DNA from: Streptomyces griseus
GTDB taxonomy: Bacteria; Actinomycetota; Actinomycetes; Streptomycetales; Streptomycetaceae
DNA length: 64,000 nt
Reading direction: 5' to 3'
NCBI RefSeq assembly: GCF_900460065.1
Contig: NZ_UAVD01000025.1
Coordinates: 310,001-374,000 of the forward strand
Part shown: piece after piece, positions 59,432-64,000 of the stretch
How the letters are laid out: each line of letters starts with the position of its first letter
How positions within the stretch are numbered: position 1 is the first letter of the stretch
Position numbers and translations under genes: made by a program
The notes under the pieces: generated by a model
Told to the model about the DNA's origin: nothing
Database searches by the model: none
What the model saw: the letters and a program-made list of their open reading frames with translations, nothing else

Positions 59432-60367
59432 GTGAGCCAGACAGCAGCCCCACCGTCCCCGGTGGGCGCCCCCGCCCAGGACGTCCCCACCTACGCACCC
59501 GGTGAGCTGGCCGCCCTGGCCGCCCGGCACGGCCTGACCGTCAGCGGTGCCCGGCCCTCGCTGCCCGCCTACGTCCGGCAGCTGTGGGGGCGGCGGCACT
59601 TCATCGCCGCGTTCGCGACGGCCAAGCTGACCGCCCAGTACAGCCAGGCGAAGCTCGGCCAGATCTGGCAGATCATGACGCCGCTGCTGAACGCGACGGT
59701 CTACTACTTCATCTTCGGCGTCCTCATGAACACCAAGCACGGGGTGGAGGACTTCGTCCCGTTCCTGGTCACCGGGGTCTTCATCTGGACGTTCACCGCC
59801 AGCTCGATCACCGCGGGCACACGGGCGATCAGCGGCAACATCGGCCTGGTGCGGGCGCTCCACTTCCCGCGCGCCTCGCTGCCGGTGGCCCTGGCCCTCC
59901 AGCAGTTGCAGCAACTGCTGTTCTCGCTCGGCGCGCTGACCCTGATCCTGCTGGCGTTCGGCCAGTACCCCCGCCCGTCCTGGCTGCTGGCCGTACCTGC
60001 ACTCGCGCTCCAGGCGGTGTTCAACACCGGGGTGTCGATGGCCGTGGCCCGGCTGACGGCGAAGACCCCGGACATCGCGCAGCTGACGCCGTTCGTGCTG
60101 CGGACCTGGATGTACTCCTCCGGCGTGATGTGGAGCCTGGACCACCTGCTCAAGGGCGAGCGGGTGCCGCACGCGGTGATGGTGGCGCTGGAGTACAACC
60201 CGGCGGCCCTTTTCATCAACCTCATGCGGTACGCGCTCATCGACAGCTACACCTGGGCGCAGCTGCCCCCGCACGCCTGGGCGGTCGCGGCGGGCTGGGC
60301 GCTGGTGTGCGGCGTGGCCGGATTCGTGTACTTCTGGAAGGCCGAGGAGACCTACGGACGTGGCTGA
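59432..60367 (+). CDS. Polysaccharide/teichoic acid ABC exporter permease (TagG-like)
   Basis: A 311-residue ABC-2 permease. Adjacent GTG codons at 59429 and 59432 are both possible starts. The N-terminal amphipathic region RRHFIAAFATAKLTAQYSQA precedes six helices, with LGQIWQIMTPLLNATVYYFI and YNPAALFINLMRYALIDSYT as family landmarks. It forms the membrane channel for exporting a lipid-linked wall polymer and is partnered by the ATPase gene that overlaps it by 8 bp. It is probably under TetR control through the upstream spacer. Confidence 0.9.
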   Translation: MSQTAAPPSPVGAPAQDVPTYAPGELAALAARHGLTVSGARPSLPAYVRQLWGRRHFIAAFATAKLTAQYSQAKLGQIWQIMTPLLNATVYYFIFGVLMNTKHGVEDFVPFLVTGVFIWTFTASSITAGTRAISGNIGLVRALHFPRASLPVALALQQLQQLLFSLGALTLILLAFGQYPRPSWLLAVPALALQAVFNTGVSMAVARLTAKTPDIAQLTPFVLRTWMYSSGVMWSLDHLLKGERVPHAVMVALEYNPAALFINLMRYALIDSYTWAQLPPHAWAVAAGWALVCGVAGFVYFWKAEETYGRG

Positions 60368-61151
60368 GCTGAAGGATTCCCCCGGGGACGACCGTGTGCC
60401 GACGGTCGTCGTCGACGATGTCCACATCACGTACACCGTCAACGGCGCCCGCACGGGCAGGGGCAGCGCCACCTCGGCGCTCAGCCGGCTCACCACCCGC
60501 CGCCGTACCCCCGGCGCACGCCAGGTGCACGCCGTGAAGGGCGTCAGCTTCGCCGCCTACACGGGCGAGGCGATCGGCCTGATCGGCTCCAACGGATCGG
60601 GCAAGTCCACGCTGCTCAAGGCCGTCGCGGGCCTGCTCCCGCCGACCCGGGGCAGGGTCCACACGCAGGGCCAGCCGTCGCTGCTCGGCGTGAACGCGGC
60701 GTTGATGGGCGACCTGACCGGCGAGCGCAACGTGGTGCTGGGCGGGCTGGCGATGGGCATGACCCGTGAACAGATCCGCGAACGCTACGACGGGATCGTC
60801 GCCTTCTCGGGCATCAACGAGAAGGGCGACTTCATCACGCTGCCGATGCGCACGTACTCCTCGGGCATGGGCGCGAGGCTCCGCTTCTCCATCGCGGCGG
60901 CCAAGAGCCACGACGTCCTGCTGATCGACGAGGCGCTGTCCACGGGCGACGCCACGTTCCAGCGCCGCAGCAAGGACCGCATCAAGGAACTGCGCGCCGA
61001 GGCGGGCACGGTCTTCCTGGTCAGCCACAGCAACAAGTCGATCACCGAGACCTGTGACCGGGCCCTGTGGCTGGAGGCGGGCACGCTGAGGATGGACGGC
61101 CCGGCGAAGGAAGTGGTGGCGGAGTACGAGAAGTTCACGAAGCGCAAGTAG
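60360..61151 (+). CDS. Polysaccharide/teichoic acid ABC exporter ATPase (TagH-like)
   Basis: A 263-residue ATPase with Walker A GSNGSGKST, the exporter-type signature YSSGMGARLRFSIA and Walker B VLLIDEALSTGD, followed by VFLVSHSNKSITETCDRAL (H-loop). It ends after the ATPase core and lacks the long C-terminal extension of B. subtilis TagH. The GTG start lies inside the end of the permease gene. Together they export the polymer made by the TagF-type enzymes of this region. Confidence 0.92.
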   Translation: MAELKDSPGDDRVPTVVVDDVHITYTVNGARTGRGSATSALSRLTTRRRTPGARQVHAVKGVSFAAYTGEAIGLIGSNGSGKSTLLKAVAGLLPPTRGRVHTQGQPSLLGVNAALMGDLTGERNVVLGGLAMGMTREQIRERYDGIVAFSGINEKGDFITLPMRTYSSGMGARLRFSIAAAKSHDVLLIDEALSTGDATFQRRSKDRIKELRAEAGTVFLVSHSNKSITETCDRALWLEAGTLRMDGPAKEVVAEYEKFTKRK

Positions 61152-61195
61152 CGCTCTCAGCCCCTCCAGCCGCGCCCAGCCCGTCCAGCCGCACC

Positions 61196-61246
61196 CAGCC
61201 CGTCCGGCGCTTGAGGACATCCTTTCCAGCCCGTCCGGCGCTTGAG
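61196..61246. repeat. Direct repeat CAGCCCGTCCGGCGCTTGAG, two copies
   Basis: Exact 20-bp copies at 61196-61215 and 61227-61246, with decayed copies of CAGCCCGTCCAGCCGC just upstream (61157-61195). The motif resembles a short intergenic repeat I recall as common in Streptomyces genomes. It lies between the converging exporter and glutamate dehydrogenase genes. Confidence 0.7.
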
Positions 61247-61264
61247 ATCGGAACCCCACGCCGA

Positions 61265-61296
61265 GGGGGCCGGCGCCACCAACGGCACCGGCCCCC
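61265..61296. terminator. Hairpin terminator between converging genes
   Basis: GGGGGCCGGCGCC (61265-61277) pairs with GGCACCGGCCCCC (61284-61296) with one internal mismatch and a 6-nt loop, 13 bp past the dehydrogenase stop. It probably serves both directions. Confidence 0.65.
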
Positions 61297-61309
61297 ACAG
61301 ACGTACCGC

Positions 61310-64000
61310 CTACGCGTGCGTGCGCAACAGCGTCCGCATCGTCCGCATGGCCACCGACAGATTCGCCAGGTCGAACGCGTCCGACCCCTGGATCTCCTCC
61401 AGCGTCGATCGCGACCGGGCGAGAATCGCCGCGTTCTTCGACTCCCACGCCCGGAACCGCTCCTCCGGCGTGGACGACCCGTTCCCCACACTCAGCACGT
61501 CCGAGGTGAGCGCCGCGTGCGCCGCGTACAGGTCCTCGCGGATGGAGGCGCGGGCCATGGACTGCCAGCGGTCGGCCCGTGGCAGCTCGATGATCCGGTC
61601 CATCAGCTGGGTGATCCGCAGCCGGTCCGCGAGGTCGTAGTAGACCTCGGCGACCTCCAGCGGGTCCTTGCCCGTACGGTCGGCGATGGCCACGATGTCC
61701 AGCGCCGGGAAGGCGGAGGAGAACCCGGCCACCCGGACCGCCAGCTCGTCCGGCACGCCCGCCGCCGTCAGCTCGTCCAGGATCGAGTGGTACCAGTCCA
61801 GGTCCGCGCCCCTGACCAGCTTGGGCAGCTCGTCCCAGACCCGCGCGACGCCGTCCCGGAAGCTCTGGATCGTCTCCGCGATGGCGACGGGCTGCGGCCG
61901 GTTGCCCAGCAGCCACCGCGAACCGCGCTCGACCAGCCGCCGCGAGTGCAGCCGGATCCGGGTCTGGACCTCGGCGGCGACCTTGTTGTCGAGGGCCTCG
62001 ACCGCGTCCCACACCTCCGACAGGCCGAAGATCTCCCGGGCCGTGAACTGGGCCCGCACGATCTCCTCGATCGACGCCCCGGTCTCCTCCCGCAGCCGGT
62101 GCAGGAAGGTCGAACCTGCGGTGTTCACCGTGTCGTTGACCAGGACCGTCGTGATGATCTCGCGCCGCAGCGCGTGCCCGTCGACCGCCTCGGGGAACCG
62201 CTCGCGCAGCTCGCTCGGGAAGTAGGCGTGCACCAGCTTCTGCAGGTGCGGGTCGTCCGGCAGGACGGTGGAGATCAGCTCGTCCGCCGTCGTGATCTTG
62301 GTGTAGGCGATCAGCACGGCCAGCTCGGGCTGGCTCAGCCCCTTCTCGTTGCTGAGCAGCTCCCGGATGTGCCGGTCGGCCGGCAGGAACTCCAGCGCCC
62401 GGTCCAGCGCGCCGTCGCGCTCCAGCCGGCGCATGAAGCGCTGCTGGGCGTGGAGCAGGGACGGGGCCTGGGCGGAGGCGTTGGAGAGCGCGACGTTCTG
62501 CGCGTAGTTGTTGCGCAGGACGAGCGCGCCGACCTCGTCGGTCATGTCGGCGAGCAGCTTGTTGCGCTGCTTGACGGTCATGTCGCCGTCCCGGACCAGA
62601 CCGTTGAGCAGGATCTTGATGTTGACCTCGTGGTCGGAGGTGTCCACCCCGGCGCTGTTGTCGATCGCGTCGGTGTTGATCCGGCCCCCGCTGCGGGCGA
62701 ACTCGATCCGGCCGAGCTGGGTGGCCCCGAGGTTGCCGCCCTCGCCGACGACCTTGGCCCGCAGGTCCTCGCCGTTGACGCGGATCGCGTCGTTGGCCTT
62801 GTCGCCGACGTCGGCGTTGGACTCGGAGACGGCCTTGATGTACGTGCCGATGCCGCCGTTCCACACCAGGTCGACGGGGGCCTTGAGGATGGTCTGCATC
62901 AGGTCGGCGGGCGTCATCTTGCTCACCGAGGGGTCGATGCCGAGCGCCTCGCGGACGTGCGAGTTGAGCGGAATCGACTTGGCGCTGCGCGGGTGGACCC
63001 CGCCGCCCGCGGAGAGCAGACCCGTGTCGTAGTCGGCCCAGGAGCTGCGCGGCAGGTCGAACAGCCGGCGCCGCTCGGCGTACGAGGTGGCCGCGTCCGG
63101 GTTCGGGTCGATGAAGATGTGCCGGTGGTCGAAGGCGGCGACGAGGCGGATGTGCTCGGAGAGCAGCATCCCGTTGCCGAACACGTCACCGGACATGTCG
63201 CCGACGCCGACGACGGTGAAGTCCTCGGTCTGGGTGTCGTGGCCCAGCTCCCGGAAGTGCCGCTTGACGGACTCCCAGGCGCCCCGGGCGGTGATGCCCA
63301 TGCCCTTGTGGTCGTAGCCCGCCGAGCCGCCGGAGGCGAACGCGTCGCCGAGCCAGAAGCCGTACGCGACGGCGACCTCGTTGGCGATGTCGGAGAAGCT
63401 CGCGGTGCCCTTGTCGGCGGCGACGACGAGGTACGTGTCGTCCTCGTCGTGGCGGACGACGTCGGCGGGCGGCACGACCTCGCCGGCCACCATGTTGTCG
63501 GTGATGTCGAGCAGCGCGGAGATGAACGTGCGGTACGCCGCGATGCCCTCGGCGAACCAGGCGTCGCGGTCCACCGACGGGTCCGGGAGCTGCTTGGCGA
63601 CGAAGCCGCCCTTGGCGCCGACGGGCACGATGACGGTGTTCTTCACCATCTGCGCCTTGACCAGTCCGAGGATCTCCGTACGGAAGTCCTCGCGCCGGTC
63701 CGACCAGCGCAGCCCACCGCGGGCGACCTTGCCGAAGCGCAGGTGGACGCCCTCCACACGCGGCGAGTAGACCCAGATCTCGAACGCCGGCCGGGGCGCG
63801 GGCAGGTCCGGGATGGCCTGCGGGTCGAACTTCATCGACACGTAGGAGTGCGGCGTGCCGTCCTCCGTGTGCTGGAAGAAGTTGGTGCGCAGGGTGGCCT
63901 TGATGACGGTGAGGAAGGACCGCAGGATCCGGTCCTCGTCGAGCGAGGCGACCTGGTCCAGGGCCCCGTCCAGCTCCTCCAGGAGCCCGTCGGTCAGCTC
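61310..64000 (-). CDS. NAD-specific glutamate dehydrogenase (large, about 180-kDa class), C-terminal part
   Basis: About 897 codons of a gene whose start lies beyond the window. The catalytic region contains VHLRFGKVARGGLRWSDRRE, the active-site Lys in TVIVPVGAKGGFVAKQLPDP, the cofactor-domain loop VVGVGDMSGDVFGNGMLLSE, and NGGIGTYIKAVSESNADVGD. A long C-terminal helical domain follows (from about 62400 to the stop), ending MRTMRTLLRTHA. This is the L_180-type enzyme first described in S. clavuligerus, typically about 1650 residues, which deaminates glutamate to 2-oxoglutarate and is mainly catabolic. The frame is open to the window edge with no lesion. Confidence 0.95.
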   Translation of the reverse strand, partial: ELTDGLLEELDGALDQVASLDEDRILRSFLTVIKATLRTNFFQHTEDGTPHSYVSMKFDPQAIPDLPAPRPAFEIWVYSPRVEGVHLRFGKVARGGLRWSDRREDFRTEILGLVKAQMVKNTVIVPVGAKGGFVAKQLPDPSVDRDAWFAEGIAAYRTFISALLDITDNMVAGEVVPPADVVRHDEDDTYLVVAADKGTASFSDIANEVAVAYGFWLGDAFASGGSAGYDHKGMGITARGAWESVKRHFRELGHDTQTEDFTVVGVGDMSGDVFGNGMLLSEHIRLVAAFDHRHIFIDPNPDAATSYAERRRLFDLPRSSWADYDTGLLSAGGGVHPRSAKSIPLNSHVREALGIDPSVSKMTPADLMQTILKAPVDLVWNGGIGTYIKAVSESNADVGDKANDAIRVNGEDLRAKVVGEGGNLGATQLGRIEFARSGGRINTDAIDNSAGVDTSDHEVNIKILLNGLVRDGDMTVKQRNKLLADMTDEVGALVLRNNYAQNVALSNASAQAPSLLHAQQRFMRRLERDGALDRALEFLPADRHIRELLSNEKGLSQPELAVLIAYTKITTADELISTVLPDDPHLQKLVHAYFPSELRERFPEAVDGHALRREIITTVLVNDTVNTAGSTFLHRLREETGASIEEIVRAQFTAREIFGLSEVWDAVEALDNKVAAEVQTRIRLHSRRLVERGSRWLLGNRPQPVAIAETIQSFRDGVARVWDELPKLVRGADLDWYHSILDELTAAGVPDELAVRVAGFSSAFPALDIVAIADRTGKDPLEVAEVYYDLADRLRITQLMDRIIELPRADRWQSMARASIREDLYAAHAALTSDVLSVGNGSSTPEERFRAWESKNAAILARSRSTLEEIQGSDAFDLANLSVAMRTMRTLLRTHA

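Overview
The window is chromosomal DNA from a Streptomyces-type actinomycete. It is very GC-rich, with coding frames set by G or C at third positions, frequent GTG starts, many ATGA/GTGA gene overlaps, long perfect-stem intergenic hairpins and no tRNA gene. The gene order (nnaR-narK-mat genes-LysR ... smpB-ssrA-ctp-ftsX-ftsE ... prfB-two Ser/Thr kinases-FHA protein-sugar ABC-teichoic-acid-type cluster-NAD-GDH) resembles, from memory, the S. coelicolor SCO2958-SCO2999 core region. An iron-uptake block sits between the LysR gene and smpB/ssrA.

Layout. 1-2.7 kb: start of a HelD-type RNA polymerase-recycling ATPase (cut by the window edge), a CGNR zinc-finger regulator and two GNAT acetyltransferases. 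2.7-5.4 kb: nnaR (HemD-like plus winged helix) and the nitrate porter narK. 5.5-9.6 kb: an exopolysaccharide operon (small membrane protein, deacetylase/GT2 synthase MatB, acyltransferase) closed by a 12-bp hairpin. 9.8-12.3 kb: divergent LysR regulator and MFS exporter. 12.2-21.8 kb: a five-gene iron-siderophore importer with an iron box, an AraC regulator, and a divergent two-gene ABC exporter-fold pair whose ATP sites are asymmetrically degenerate. 21.9-25.8 kb: tmRNA, SmpB, an S41 protease and FtsEX. 26-27.4 kb: a small zinc-ribbon membrane protein and a repetitive LAETG sortase substrate. 27.7-36.3 kb: RF2, two membrane-anchored Ser/Thr kinases and a large FHA/EssC-like protein. 36.5-40.3 kb: a carbohydrate-type ABC importer without its own ATPase. 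40.4-61.2 kb: a cell-wall glycopolymer region with four large GT2/glycerophosphotransferase-type proteins, one stand-alone glycerophosphotransferase, a GT4, two methyltransferases, a membrane protein, a TetR regulator and a TagGH-type exporter. 61.3-64 kb: the C-terminal part of a large NAD-specific glutamate dehydrogenase.

The most unusual content is a pattern of partial degeneration among paralogues. One ABC partner has lost Walker A, Walker B and the H-loop while the other has lost the signature motif, so exactly one composite ATP site remains. In the glycopolymer cluster one fusion protein keeps a good GT2 domain but has a glycerophosphotransferase domain without the expected histidines, while a neighbour has the reverse condition. 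These readings come from motif inspection only; no alignment, structure or database search was run.
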